NCBI RefSeq assembly: GCF_945901735.1
Contig: NZ_CAMDLM010000029.1
Location: 1 to 51,223 of the forward strand
DNA from: Limnohabitans sp. Rim8
Lineage (GTDB): Bacteria > Pseudomonadota > Gammaproteobacteria > Burkholderiales > Burkholderiaceae_C
Reading direction: 5' to 3'
Length of the DNA stretch: 51,223 nt
In this document: one piece after another, positions 8,399 to 16,700 of the stretch
Layout of the letters: every line of letters begins with the position of its first letter
Numbering within the stretch: the first letter of the stretch is position 1
Notes under the pieces: generated by a model
Told to the model about the DNA's origin: nothing
The model's database searches: none
Seen by the model: only the letters and a program-made list of their open reading frames with translations
Made by a program: the position numbers and the translations under genes

Positions 8399-8521
8399 TT
8401 ATTCCGCAGCGCCCACAGGATGGCCTTCGGCAGTGTGTGCAGATGCTAAAACATGGCGATCATCTGAATCAGGCAGCTCCAAGCCTACCGCCAACGCTGT
8501 ACACGCAGATGTATGAACCAC
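8399..8521 (-). pseudogene. PIN-domain toxin fragment
   Basis: In one minus-strand frame the DNA reads ALAVGLELPDSDDRHVLASA and ends at a TAA at 8399. The stretch LPDSDDRHVLA closely resembles the LPDPDDRHVLAAAI block of PIN-domain (VapC-like) toxins, which holds acidic active-site residues. Only about 40 codons remain and there is no start or antitoxin gene. It overlaps, in another frame, the open extension of the neighbouring hypothetical gene, so at most one of the two is real here. Confidence 0.5.
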
Positions 8522-8536
8522 CCAATCGGTAGCCGG

Positions 8537-9184
8537 CTAACGCGCGCCCCTCACTCTCCACCGCAATAGATCCATCCGGTCCTGTCCGAAGAACGGCTCG
8601 TCCCTCAACACAAACAGCGGCACCCCCCAGTGCCCGGCGGCGCGCTGCTCCGTTTCATGGCGCTCAATGAGCGCGTCATAGGTCACCGGGTCTCGCGCGA
8701 TGTCGCTTTCCATCTCAGCTAGGCTCATACCGGCGCGCGCAACCGCGTTGGCGAGATGACTGCCCGAGTTCCAGCCGTCGATTTGGCCGTCCCAGAGCAT
8801 CGTCATCACCTCCTGCGCCAGCCCATGCGCGCGGCCGTGCGGCGTGGCCCACGCACCCAGGCGTGTTAGGCGTCGAATGTAGGGTTGTTCGGCCGAAATC
8901 GCGAGTGTGCCGTCGTCCTGAACGATCGGATCGGGCCGTGGACGTCGGAACGGGATACCGTGGTAGGCGGCCAAGCGTTGCGTATCGCGTAAAAGATAAG
9001 GCCGCTGCAGTGGCGCGTTGCGCTCAAAGTACGACGGCAGTCGGATCGCGAGCGGCGTCACGAACTTCACGTTCCAGCGGACTTCGCCTTCCGCCTCCAT
9101 TTCCTTCATGCGCTTGAGCGCGATATAACTATAGGGGCTTCTAAACGAAAGGTAAACGTCCACGGTAGGCGCTGAAGCGGTCAT
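8537..9184 (-). CDS. DsbA-family / 2-hydroxychromene-2-carboxylate isomerase-like protein
   Basis: A 215-residue thioredoxin-fold protein of the DsbA/HCCA-isomerase group. The N-terminal VDVYLSFRSPYSYIALKRM has the SPYS signature in place of CxxC, as in glutathione-dependent HCCA isomerases. The C-terminal GHWGVPLFVLRDEPFFGQDR matches the cis-proline GVPxFV and FxGxDR blocks of that group. HCCA isomerase interconverts ring-cleavage intermediates in naphthalene-type degradation, but the family is broad. Its ATG overlaps the stop of the amidohydrolase gene (ATGA, 9181-9184), indicating translational coupling. It is the last gene of the LysR-headed cluster. Confidence 0.8.
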   Translation of the reverse strand: MTASAPTVDVYLSFRSPYSYIALKRMKEMEAEGEVRWNVKFVTPLAIRLPSYFERNAPLQRPYLLRDTQRLAAYHGIPFRRPRPDPIVQDDGTLAISAEQPYIRRLTRLGAWATPHGRAHGLAQEVMTMLWDGQIDGWNSGSHLANAVARAGMSLAEMESDIARDPVTYDALIERHETEQRAAGHWGVPLFVLRDEPFFGQDRMDLLRWRVRGAR

Positions 9185-10076
9185 CTGTTGTCCTTGTAAA
9201 AGCTGTAAAGACGGCGTGGGTTGTGTACGAGCACCTGCTCACGCGCCTTGGGATCGGGTACCCAGTCGGCGAGCAGGTCTAAAAGTTCGGCGACGTTCAT
9301 CATCCGGTCCCAGTGTGCAACATGGGGCCAGTCGGAGCCCCAGACGCAACGCGTGGGGGCAGCGTCAAGACAGGCCTGCGCGAGCGGCAGGGTGTGATGC
9401 CACGGCGCGCTGTCTAGGCGGTACGCGCCCGATAGCTTGACCCAAGCACCGTCGGTCAGCAACGACAGCATGGTGCGCACGCCTAGCCCGTCGATTCCCT
9501 CGCGCGCCGGGTAGTGCCCCATGTGATCAATCACGATGGGTACGGGCAGCGCGGCTAGCGCCTGCGCATAAACCGCGAGCGTGCGGGCGTCCACCAGTAG
9601 TTGCAGGTGCCAGCCCAGTTCGCGTGCAAGCGCCCCGTAGTTATTCAGCTGCGAGAGGCCGATGCCACCACCATAGAGAACGTTGAGCCGCAGCCCCACC
9701 ACGCCGGCATCTCGCGCCGCCTCGTACTCGGTAGAGGGCAGACCCAGCGGCATAACCCCGATGCCTCGCAAGCGCTTTGGGCGCCGACGCAATGTCTGGA
9801 GCATCAGCCGGTTGTCCGTGCCATGCACGCTCACCTGCACTAGCACGCCGTTCGCCATGCCGGTGTGGTCGAGCATGTCGAGGTGGCCGCCTCGGACGCG
9901 GCGGGTGGGGTGTATGAGCGCTCGTTGACGAAGGGATGCGCCCACGGCTGGCCAATCACGTGCGCGTGGCAGTCCACCGCACCCTCGGGCACTTCGAAGC
10001 GCGAAGGAGCGCGAGGATGGGGGTCGGGCGGCGGGCATGACGGTGCGGGCGGCGCGCTTGTAGGTACATGTTTCAT
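9181..10076 (-). pseudogene. amidohydrolase (PDC-lactonase-like, PF04909 type), interrupted by one frameshift
   Basis: The 5' part, from ATG 10076, reads PEGAVDCHAHVIGQPWAHPF and ERSYTPPAASEA, the typical N-terminus of TIM-barrel amidohydrolases with its HxH metal motif. From about 9895 the homology continues in another frame: LDMLDHTGMANGVLVQVSVH, then VIDHMGHYP, WVKLSGAYR and CVWGSDWPHV with the catalytic Asp. One base missing in the GC-rich stretch 9881-9895 would restore a protein of about 298 residues. The upstream gene's stop overlaps ATG 10076 as ATGA (10073-10076), supporting this start over a frame reaching 10116. Relatives hydrolyse lactones or decarboxylate ring-cleavage products. 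Sequencing or assembly error cannot be excluded. Confidence 0.75.
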
Positions 10077-11314
10077 GCCGCCTTCCTGTCGCCGCGCGAT
10101 GCGGGCGGGCACTCAAGAAGCGCCTTGATCTCGCGCTCGATCATCCAGAGCCTATCCTGGCCCCAGGTAACCCAATCGCCAAGACGGTAAGTAGGTGCCG
10201 CGTATTGGCCGAGCTGCTCGAGCTCGGCGCGGTTTCCTGCGGCCCAGTCTCGCCAACTCTCGTCCGCAAGGTGGTGGCGCAGCGCGGTCCATTCCAGCCC
10301 CGCTCGCTCGACGAGCTGGCGCAAGCCCGCTTCGGTCGCAGTGTCGATGCCGTCAGCCCAAATGCCCTGCATCACAGATAGCAGGTACGGTTCGAGCCGG
10401 CCGGCTTCGCGCGCGGGCTCGACCAGCGCCATCGCTCGTTCCAAGCCAGTGCCATACGGGTCGCAAAAATTGCCAAAGCGCATGCCGTGGCGTAGCGCCT
10501 CGCGCGCCGGATCCGCCCGGAAATACGCGGCCTTGATGGCGGGGATGGTAAATCCCGCCATCTTCATCGGCAGGATCAGGCGTGGGATGATGCGCACTGG
10601 GTAGCGCCGCTGCAATTCAAAGCAGCGTTCGGCAGCGAGATACGCGTAGGGGCTGCGAAAGGAGCAAAAGAAATCTATCTCCAGCGGCAGAGCCTGCTTT
10701 GTTTCGGTGCCAGCGTCGCGACCGGCCGCTACGTCCCAAGGCCGGCGGCGCAGCAGACCCACGCTGGCGTCAGGCCGGCGCCGGCCCGCGGCGAGCAGGT
10801 CGTGCTCCAGGTGGGTGAGCCGGTCCACACCCCAATACCAGTTGTCGCCTAAGGCGATCATGGCGCTGTTGTAGTGGCCACTTTCGAGTTGCCGCTGTTG
10901 ATGGGCCTCAAGCGCCGCATTCGCCTCGGATTCTGGCACGGCTCCTTCGCAAAGGGCCTTCACCCCGGCGGCATCGCCGGCAAAGAGCGCATCTCCCAAG
11001 CGCCGCGCCAGCGCGAGGTAGCTTGGCGCGTCGTGCTCGGCGGCCAGCAGCCGTCGGCTCGCAAGGGCTGTGAGCGCCTCGGGCGGCGGCTGCCCGTTGC
11101 TGGTAAAGTCGAGTTCGCAGTGCCGTGCGAGGTCGTGCGCGTCCCGAATCGCATGACTCGCGACGAGGTCGGGTCGCGGGAAATGCTCGCGGGGCGCAAG
11201 TGGGACAGTGATGCAGCGTAGCGAGACGTCGTAGACGGCGACTAGGCGCGGCAACATTTGCAACAGCAGGTGGCTCCAAGGGTCGTCCGGACGATGATGA
11301 AATCTCAACTCCAC
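10073..11314 (-). CDS. tandem DsbA/HCCA-isomerase-fold protein
   Basis: This 413-residue protein holds two thioredoxin-fold HCCA-isomerase-like modules in a row. Module 2 (about residues 212-400) is clear: LEIDFFCSFRSPYAYLAAER at its start and YAAPTYRLGDWVTWGQDR at its end. Module 1 (about 1-180) is more divergent: RFHHRPDDPWSHLLLQML aligns with the first block and SAMIALGDNWYWGVDRL with the last. The SPYA site of module 2 keeps the non-CxxC form; module 1 has DPWS. Family enzymes usually act as dimers, so this could be a fused pseudo-dimer with one active and one structural half. It starts just after the Bug gene and overlaps the amidohydrolase start. Confidence 0.72.
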   Translation of the reverse strand: MELRFHHRPDDPWSHLLLQMLPRLVAVYDVSLRCITVPLAPREHFPRPDLVASHAIRDAHDLARHCELDFTSNGQPPPEALTALASRRLLAAEHDAPSYLALARRLGDALFAGDAAGVKALCEGAVPESEANAALEAHQQRQLESGHYNSAMIALGDNWYWGVDRLTHLEHDLLAAGRRRPDASVGLLRRRPWDVAAGRDAGTETKQALPLEIDFFCSFRSPYAYLAAERCFELQRRYPVRIIPRLILPMKMAGFTIPAIKAAYFRADPAREALRHGMRFGNFCDPYGTGLERAMALVEPAREAGRLEPYLLSVMQGIWADGIDTATEAGLRQLVERAGLEWTALRHHLADESWRDWAAGNRAELEQLGQYAAPTYRLGDWVTWGQDRLWMIEREIKALLECPPASRGDRKAA

Positions 11315-11321
11315 GCCAGGC

Positions 11322-12269
11322 TCACTTCAGCAGCAGCTGAGCGTCCCGCAGCACTAGGCGGTTGCGCGCGGCCTCGGCAAGCACGCCGGCCTTGAAGTCG
11401 GCGCCCGGCGCATACGCTCCTTGCACACCCAGCGTCTTGAGCGTAGCTAGGTACTGTGGCGCCTTCACGGCTTGCGCACACGCGGCCTCAAGCGTGTCAC
11501 GTGCTCCCGCATCGGTGCCCTCCGGCGCGATGATGCCGCCCGAGACCGAGCGGATCACGGGGTATCCCAGTTCCGTGAGCGTCGGTGTGTTGGGTGAGGA
11601 GTCGACCCGTTTGTCCGCGGCCACAGCCAGTCGGCGTAGTTGGTGCGTCTCGGCCACTGCGCTGGTGCCGAAGTACGCCTCCACTTGCTTGCCCAGCAGC
11701 GCCATCACGGCCGGTGCCTCGCCCTGGTAAGGGATGTGCGCCATGTCAATGTTCGCCTTACTCGTGAAGTCGAGCGCGGCCAAGTGTGGCAGCGAGCCCC
11801 CGCCCACGGTCGCGTAGTTGAGCTTGCCGGGATGTTTTTTCGCAAAGTCGATCAGCGTCTTGGCGCTGTCAAAGGGTGACGCCGGCGCGACGAGCAGGTA
11901 CACAGGCACGTCAAAAGTGCGGCAAACATAGTCCAGCGAGTCGATGCGGTAGCTGACCTCGCGCATCTGGGGCAGTGTCGTGAGTGCTGCAACTGCAACG
12001 AAGCCGGTGGTGTAACCGCTTTTGGGTGCCATGGCGACTGTGGACACGCCGATCGCGCCGCCGGCGCCGGCCTTGTTCTGAACCACCACCGGTTGCTTCA
12101 AGGCCTCAGACATGGCCTGTGCGAGCGAGCGGCCCATCATGTCGGTGAGGCCACCTGGCGGGAAATTCACAAACATGTTGACTGGCTGCATGGGAAAAGT
12201 CTGCGCGCCCGCGACGGCTGCGGATAAGGCCAGTGCGGCCACGCCGATTGAGGAAAAAATACGGTTCAT
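11322..12269 (-). CDS. Bug family tripartite tricarboxylate transporter substrate-binding protein
   Basis: A 315-residue periplasmic solute-binding protein of the Bug/TctC family. It has a Sec signal peptide ending in AVAGAQ, then FPMQPVNMFVNFPPGGLTD, VVVQNKAGAGGAIG and GKLNYATVGGGSLPHLAA, the regular carboxylate-binding blocks of the family. ATG 12269 has AAGGAG about eight bases upstream; longer frames to 12554 lack this and would bury the signal peptide. No TctA/TctB membrane genes are nearby, which is common for Bug proteins in Burkholderiales. Its place in the cluster suggests capture of the pathway's carboxylated substrate. Confidence 0.9.
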   Translation of the reverse strand: MNRIFSSIGVAALALSAAVAGAQTFPMQPVNMFVNFPPGGLTDMMGRSLAQAMSEALKQPVVVQNKAGAGGAIGVSTVAMAPKSGYTTGFVAVAALTTLPQMREVSYRIDSLDYVCRTFDVPVYLLVAPASPFDSAKTLIDFAKKHPGKLNYATVGGGSLPHLAALDFTSKANIDMAHIPYQGEAPAVMALLGKQVEAYFGTSAVAETHQLRRLAVAADKRVDSSPNTPTLTELGYPVIRSVSGGIIAPEGTDAGARDTLEAACAQAVKAPQYLATLKTLGVQGAYAPGADFKAGVLAEAARNRLVLRDAQLLLK

Positions 12270-12303
12270 GGGAGTCTCCTTTTTTACGGTAATGTTCTCC
12301 CGA

Positions 12304-13776
12304 TTAGGGGAGATGGGCGATGAATTTTGTCGTGAGATAGGCTTGTAAGCCTTCGGTTCCGCCTTCGGAGCCGTAGCCGCTTTCGCGCACGCCCCCGAAA
12401 GGCGCCTCGGCCAGCGAGACGCCAAAGGTGTTGATGCCCACCATGCCGGACTGCAGGCCGTCGCCCACTGCACGCGCCGTGCGCGCGGAGTCGGTGAAGG
12501 CATAGGCGGCCAGGCCATAGGGCAACGCGTTGGCGCGCGACAGTGCTTCTTCAACCGTGTCGAACGCGGCCACCGGGGCGATGGGGCCGAAGGTTTCCTC
12601 GCGCATCATGCGCGCGCTGTCGGGCATACCCGTGACGAGTGTCGGCGAGAAAAAGTAGCCGCGCTCGCCGATGCGGGCGCCACCGGTCACGAGCGACGCG
12701 CCCTGCGCGAGCGCATCCTCGACAAAGCCGTCCATCGCCGCCAGCCGCCTGGCATTAGCCAGCGGCCCCAGCGTTGTGCCGCTGTCCAGGCCCGAGCCGA
12801 CGACGGCGCGGCCTGCAAACTCGGCAAAGCGCTCGACGAAGCGCGCATGCACGCCGCGCTGCACGTAAAAGCGCGACGCGGCCACGCACACTTGGCCGGC
12901 GTTGCGCAGGCGCGAGGCCGCGCAGGCCTGCGCGACGGCATCGACGTCGCAGTCGTCGAACACCAGCACCGGCGCGTGGCCGCCCAGTTCCATGGTGCAA
13001 CGCTTGGCACCGTGGCGCGCCGCGAGCGACGCCAGTTGCATGCCCACCTGGGTCGAGCCCGTGAAGGTGATCTTGCGGATCGCCGGATGGCGGATGAGAA
13101 AGCCAGACACTTCGGCCGGCACGCCGAAGACAACGTTGAGCACCCCCACAGGCAGGCCCGCGTCGACGCAGGCGCGCGCCAGCTCCAGTGCGGTGGCGGG
13201 CGTCTCCTCGGCAGGCTTGATGACGCAAGTGCAGCCTGCGGCTAGCGCACCGGCCATCTTGCGCGCCGGCGTGAGCGCGGGGAAGTTCCAGGGCGTGAAT
13301 GCAGCGACCGGCCCGACGGCTTCATGCTGCACCCAGTGGCGTGCGTTGGGCTGGCGCGGCGGAATGACCCGGCCGTAAATGCGCCGCGCCTCTTCGGCGT
13401 ACCACTCGAAAATTTCGGCGGCGCCGGTAACCTCGCCACGCGCCTCGGCCAGCGGTTTGCCTTGCTCCAGCGTCATCACATGGGCGATCAGCTCGGCCCG
13501 TTCGCGGATCAGCCGCGCGGCTTCCATGAGAATGCGCCGGCGCTCCATCGCACTGGTGCGCGACCAGGCGGGAAAGGCAGCCTGCGCGGCCTCGGCAGCG
13601 CGCGCTAGGTCGGCTTCGCACGCGAGCGGCAAGTCGCCGAGCGACGACTCGGTCGACGGGTCTATCACGGCTTCGGCGTGCGCGCCGCTGCCGCGCGTCC
13701 ATTCGCCGGCGATGAGCATGCGCAGGTCGTGAAAGCGAGCCTGGGCCTGTGTCTTGAGGGAAGTAGGAGTGGTCAT
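12304..13776 (-). CDS. NAD(P)-dependent aldehyde dehydrogenase (succinate-semialdehyde dehydrogenase-like)
   Basis: A 490-residue aldehyde dehydrogenase of normal length. It has the family order: LIAGEWTRGSGAHAEAVIDP near the start, FTPWNFPALTPARKMAGALA (cofactor region), FTGSTQVGMQLAS (NAD loop), TMELGGHAPVLVFDD with the catalytic Glu, and NAGQVCVAASRFYVQ with the nucleophilic Cys. The ending VGINTFGVSLAEAPFGGVRE resembles the succinate-semialdehyde dehydrogenase (GabD) branch. Start at ATG 13776, where family homology begins; the longer frame upstream is not protein-like. It probably oxidises an aldehyde generated by the cluster's other enzymes to a carboxylate. Confidence 0.92.
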   Translation of the reverse strand: MTTPTSLKTQAQARFHDLRMLIAGEWTRGSGAHAEAVIDPSTESSLGDLPLACEADLARAAEAAQAAFPAWSRTSAMERRRILMEAARLIRERAELIAHVMTLEQGKPLAEARGEVTGAAEIFEWYAEEARRIYGRVIPPRQPNARHWVQHEAVGPVAAFTPWNFPALTPARKMAGALAAGCTCVIKPAEETPATALELARACVDAGLPVGVLNVVFGVPAEVSGFLIRHPAIRKITFTGSTQVGMQLASLAARHGAKRCTMELGGHAPVLVFDDCDVDAVAQACAASRLRNAGQVCVAASRFYVQRGVHARFVERFAEFAGRAVVGSGLDSGTTLGPLANARRLAAMDGFVEDALAQGASLVTGGARIGERGYFFSPTLVTGMPDSARMMREETFGPIAPVAAFDTVEEALSRANALPYGLAAYAFTDSARTARAVGDGLQSGMVGINTFGVSLAEAPFGGVRESGYGSEGGTEGLQAYLTTKFIAHLP

Positions 13777-13816
13777 TGTTCTTGATGTGTCGCAGGAAAA
13801 AAAGGCGCTCGCGTTG

Positions 13817-15409
13817 TCAGGCGCGGGCGATGGGTAGCGGGCTGTCGTCGGCCAGGTCTTCCATCTCCTGCACGAGCTGGAACATGAGGCAAGCCTGGTC
13901 GGCTGCATGGCGCGGGTCGTCCCAGAGGTTGCTCATCTCGAGCGGGTCGTTGTGAAGGTCGTAGAGCAAGCCCCAGGCAACGCCCCGGTAGACGGTGAGG
14001 CGCCAGCGGTCGGTCACCAGAGTGCGCATGCGCACTGGGCGATCAAAGCCGAGAAAGACGCGCTGGTTGTCCTCCTCCACGACGATGCCCTGCCGCACCG
14101 AAGTCGCACGTTCCTCCACCAGCGGCAACAGGCTGCGCCCTTGCATACCATGCGAAGGCGCAAGGCCCGCACGCGCAAGGATAGTCGCGCCGATGTCCAC
14201 CGTGCCGGCGAGCGCATCGCAGGCGACGTTGCGACGCGTGCCCTGTGGGTCGGCCCAGATAAACGGGACGCGGATCAGGCCGTCGTAATGGATCGGCCCC
14301 TTGAACATGAGCTGGTGGTCGCCCATGTAGTCGCCGTGATCGCTTGTGAATACCACCACGGTGTTGTCTGCCAGCCCCAGTCGCTCGAGCGTCGCGAGGA
14401 TCTCACCGACGGCGTCGTCAATCATCGTGATGGAGCCGTAGGTGAGCGCGATGGCTTCGCGCACGTCCCTCTCGTTCACGGCTTGCAGCATCCATGAATC
14501 GCGGTCGGCGCGGCCTTCGTCGCGCTCGGCGATGAGGTGTGCAAGGGGTGGCGGCGGCACGCCGCGGCTGGCTTCAAACGCGGCGGGCAGTGGCATCTTC
14601 GCCGGATCGTACATGTCCCAGTAGCGGCCGGGCGGCGTGAACGGATGATGCGGGTCGTTGAAGGAGCAGTGCAGGAAAAATGGCTGTCCGCCCCCGCCCG
14701 CCTGATGCCGCTCGAGAAAGCCAAGCGCCTGCTCCTTGATGTACGAGGTGGAGTACAGCGCTTCGGGCACGGCCGTGCGCCAGGCCTGAAGCGCGCGGAT
14801 GCTCTCTTGCGGCAGCGCGTTCTGCGGCCCGACGAGCTTGTCCGCGCCAGGGTGGCGCGCCTCGCGCCAACGCCCGTAGTGGCCGTGCGCACCGTCGGCA
14901 TGCGACATGGTGAGATGCACCTCCTGGAAGCCGTAGTAGGGCAGCTTCAGGTCATGGTCCGGGTTGTCCTGCCAGCGGTTGATGCGCTCCTGGTCGTAGT
15001 CGCGCGGATCGGGGCCGTGCCACACGTCTTTTAGCGTGGGCGGAGGCGGTATTGCGCCCTCTGTACTTTTCTTCAGTATCGGGCCATCACCCAGCATGGG
15101 CTGCAGATGGATCTTGCCGCTGGAGGCCGTGTGGTATCCGGCCGCGGCGAGCAGCTCGACGAAGGTGGTTGCGTCCTGCGACAACGGGATGCCGTTCGAG
15201 CGCACGCGATGCACCGACGGCATGCGCCCGGTCATCAGGGTCGCGCGGTTGGGCATGCAGGCCGGGTTGGCCACGTAGAAACGGTTGGATCGCCAGCCGC
15301 GCCGGGCCAGCGAATCGATGTGGGGCGTTTGCACAATCGGATTGCCGTAGCAGCCCAAATGATCGGCTCGATGCTGGTCGGTGATGATTAAGAGGAAGTT
15401 GGTTGTCAT
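13817..15409 (-). CDS. type I sulfatase family protein (formylglycine-dependent)
   Basis: A 530-residue alkaline-phosphatase-superfamily hydrolase. The signature CMPNR (residues 51-55, CxPxR) in ANPACMPNRATLMTGRMPS marks Cys51 as the residue converted to formylglycine. Metal ligands are suggested by TDQHRADHLGCYGN at the N-terminus and TSDHGDYMGDHQLMFKGPI in the middle. The Asp-Gln start and overall layout suit choline-sulfatase or phosphonate-monoester-hydrolase-like members as well as arylsulfatases. There is no signal peptide, so it is cytoplasmic, and no maturation enzyme is encoded in the window. Its ATG overlaps the preceding stop as ATGA (15406-15409). It could release sulfate (or a phosphoester) from the pathway substrate. 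Confidence 0.9.
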   Translation of the reverse strand: MTTNFLLIITDQHRADHLGCYGNPIVQTPHIDSLARRGWRSNRFYVANPACMPNRATLMTGRMPSVHRVRSNGIPLSQDATTFVELLAAAGYHTASSGKIHLQPMLGDGPILKKSTEGAIPPPPTLKDVWHGPDPRDYDQERINRWQDNPDHDLKLPYYGFQEVHLTMSHADGAHGHYGRWREARHPGADKLVGPQNALPQESIRALQAWRTAVPEALYSTSYIKEQALGFLERHQAGGGGQPFFLHCSFNDPHHPFTPPGRYWDMYDPAKMPLPAAFEASRGVPPPPLAHLIAERDEGRADRDSWMLQAVNERDVREAIALTYGSITMIDDAVGEILATLERLGLADNTVVVFTSDHGDYMGDHQLMFKGPIHYDGLIRVPFIWADPQGTRRNVACDALAGTVDIGATILARAGLAPSHGMQGRSLLPLVEERATSVRQGIVVEEDNQRVFLGFDRPVRMRTLVTDRWRLTVYRGVAWGLLYDLHNDPLEMSNLWDDPRHAADQACLMFQLVQEMEDLADDSPLPIARA

Positions 15410-15720
15410 GACGCAATACGGTGGTCGCCGTGAATGTTGTCCAGTGTGAGCGGGCAGTCGAGCACCTGCAACGTTGGCATGCTGCCAAAGCGCGCGCGGA
15501 TCGCTTCGTTAAACGCAGGCGTGAAGAAGGCTTGCGCATCGCCGGGGCTGGCCCAGAGGTAGATGCCCCCAGCGAACAGGCTGCCCGGCTCTAGGTAGTA
15601 GTGCTTGGACAGCAGGCCCTGGGCGGCGCGGTAGCGCGGCAGGCTCTGCTCGAAGAGCGCGGCGATCTCGTCGCGCTTGATTGGCGCGGTGATTTCAAAA
15701 CGGGTGATGGTCAGGTGCAT
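15406..15720 (-). CDS. YdhR-like monooxygenase family protein
   Basis: A 104-residue ferredoxin-like alpha/beta-barrel protein. The order of elements is that of the YdhR / small monooxygenase group: MHLTITRFEI strand, helix with FEQSLPRYRAAQGLLSKHYY, LEPGSLFAGGIYLWASPGDA, then FFTPAFNEAIRARFGSMPTL and VLDCPLTLDN. Such proteins are cofactor-free or poorly characterised oxygenases and isomerases. The gene overlaps the sulfatase start by four bases and follows the DehI-like gene by eight, so it belongs to the same transcript. Whether it is an enzyme is inference. Confidence 0.7.
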   Translation of the reverse strand: MHLTITRFEITAPIKRDEIAALFEQSLPRYRAAQGLLSKHYYLEPGSLFAGGIYLWASPGDAQAFFTPAFNEAIRARFGSMPTLQVLDCPLTLDNIHGDHRIAS

Positions 15721-15728
15721 GGGTCTTC

Positions 15729-16583
15729 TTATTGCAGAGGTGGTAGGGCGACAGTAAGCGCGGTTTCGAGTGCGAGCCCGACCGGCACCATCTTCGGAAT
15801 CGTTACGTCGACAAACACGCGAAGGCGCTTGCGCAACGCGGCATCGACTGTGGCGGGCGCGGGCACGGGCATCATGACCGGGTGCACGCGTGCGATGGTG
15901 CGTGAGGTGTCGACGGTGAAGGCCAGCGCACGCGCGATGTCACACCGCGAATCCAGTTGCACGAGTGCCGCCTCCACATTGCCGAGCAGTGCAGGCCAGA
16001 TCGCGAGATGTCGGTAAAGGCTAGCGACGATGGCGGGTTCATCCGGTTCACCGAGGCGGTTGAGGCGGCGAACCGTTTCGCTGTCAACCGGGCTCATCGC
16101 TGCCCAGGACGGAATCGCGGGTAGCGGGATTGCGGGACGTGTTGCCGCGCCGGCACTGCTTAGGAGCGCCGTGCCGGGGACCGGTGATCGGGCGCCTTCG
16201 TCTATCAGGTGGCGGAACGCCATCAGGTTGCGGCTGTTGTTGAGGTTGTAGACGTTTGCGAGCCGTGCGGCGCCAGCGAGGTCGGACGAATGACCGGGCA
16301 CGAATTCGAAGGCCCTTGGCCATGCTTCGAAGGCTTGCTGCACGCGCTCGCGCAGCAAGTAGGCCTGCGCATCGATCTCACCCGACTTGAAATGCGGTCC
16401 AAGGTTGGCCCAGGCCCATTCAAGCGCACCCGGCACCGTTGCGAGATGCCGATAGACCAAGTTGACTAGATCGACACCCAGCACTGCGCGAATGTCGCTA
16501 TAGAGCGCGGCCACCGAACCGGTCGCCGCGCTTTCTGCGATCTCGGCCAGCCCCTGCGACTGGTGTTCGTGGTTACTGTGCAT
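15729..16583 (-). CDS. DehI-like (group I haloacid dehalogenase family) protein
   Basis: A 284-residue protein resembling the DehI family, whose founding member hydrolyses D- and L-2-haloacids. It shows the family's internal duplication: LVYRHLATVPGALEWAWANL (about residues 41-60) recurs as SLYRHLAIWPALLGNVEAAL in the second half. An Asn-containing block VYNLNNSRNLMAFRHLIDEG lies in the middle, where DehI has catalytic polar residues. Some proteins annotated to this family have no shown dehalogenase activity, so the reaction is uncertain. It is the first gene of the cluster, divergent from the LysR gene across 117 bases containing a T-N11-A palindrome. Confidence 0.6.
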   Translation of the reverse strand: MHSNHEHQSQGLAEIAESAATGSVAALYSDIRAVLGVDLVNLVYRHLATVPGALEWAWANLGPHFKSGEIDAQAYLLRERVQQAFEAWPRAFEFVPGHSSDLAGAARLANVYNLNNSRNLMAFRHLIDEGARSPVPGTALLSSAGAATRPAIPLPAIPSWAAMSPVDSETVRRLNRLGEPDEPAIVASLYRHLAIWPALLGNVEAALVQLDSRCDIARALAFTVDTSRTIARVHPVMMPVPAPATVDAALRKRLRVFVDVTIPKMVPVGLALETALTVALPPLQ

Positions 16584-16668
16584 TCGCGCCTACTTTTTTG
16601 ATGAAGAACACAGTCGGATGTTAGGATTCAAGCTTCCAGCTGAAAAGAATATATTAAAGACCTATTCA

Positions 16669-16683
16669 ATCTGTAAAACAGAT
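16669..16683. promoter_or_regulatory. LysR-type operator (T-N11-A palindrome)
   Basis: ATCTGTAAAACAGAT is a perfect 15-base inverted repeat (ATCTGT-AAA-ACAGAT) with T-N11-A geometry, 17 bases before the LysR ATG and 86 bases before the DehI-like start. Position and form fit a LysR binding site controlling both the regulator and the catabolic cluster. Confidence 0.6.
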
Positions 16684-16700
16684 CGATCATCAGCGTACAC

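Noticed and set aside
12270..12554. N-terminal extension of the Bug protein
   Set aside because: A signal peptide and ribosome site begin at 12269; the extension is low-complexity and reads through the aldehyde dehydrogenase end.
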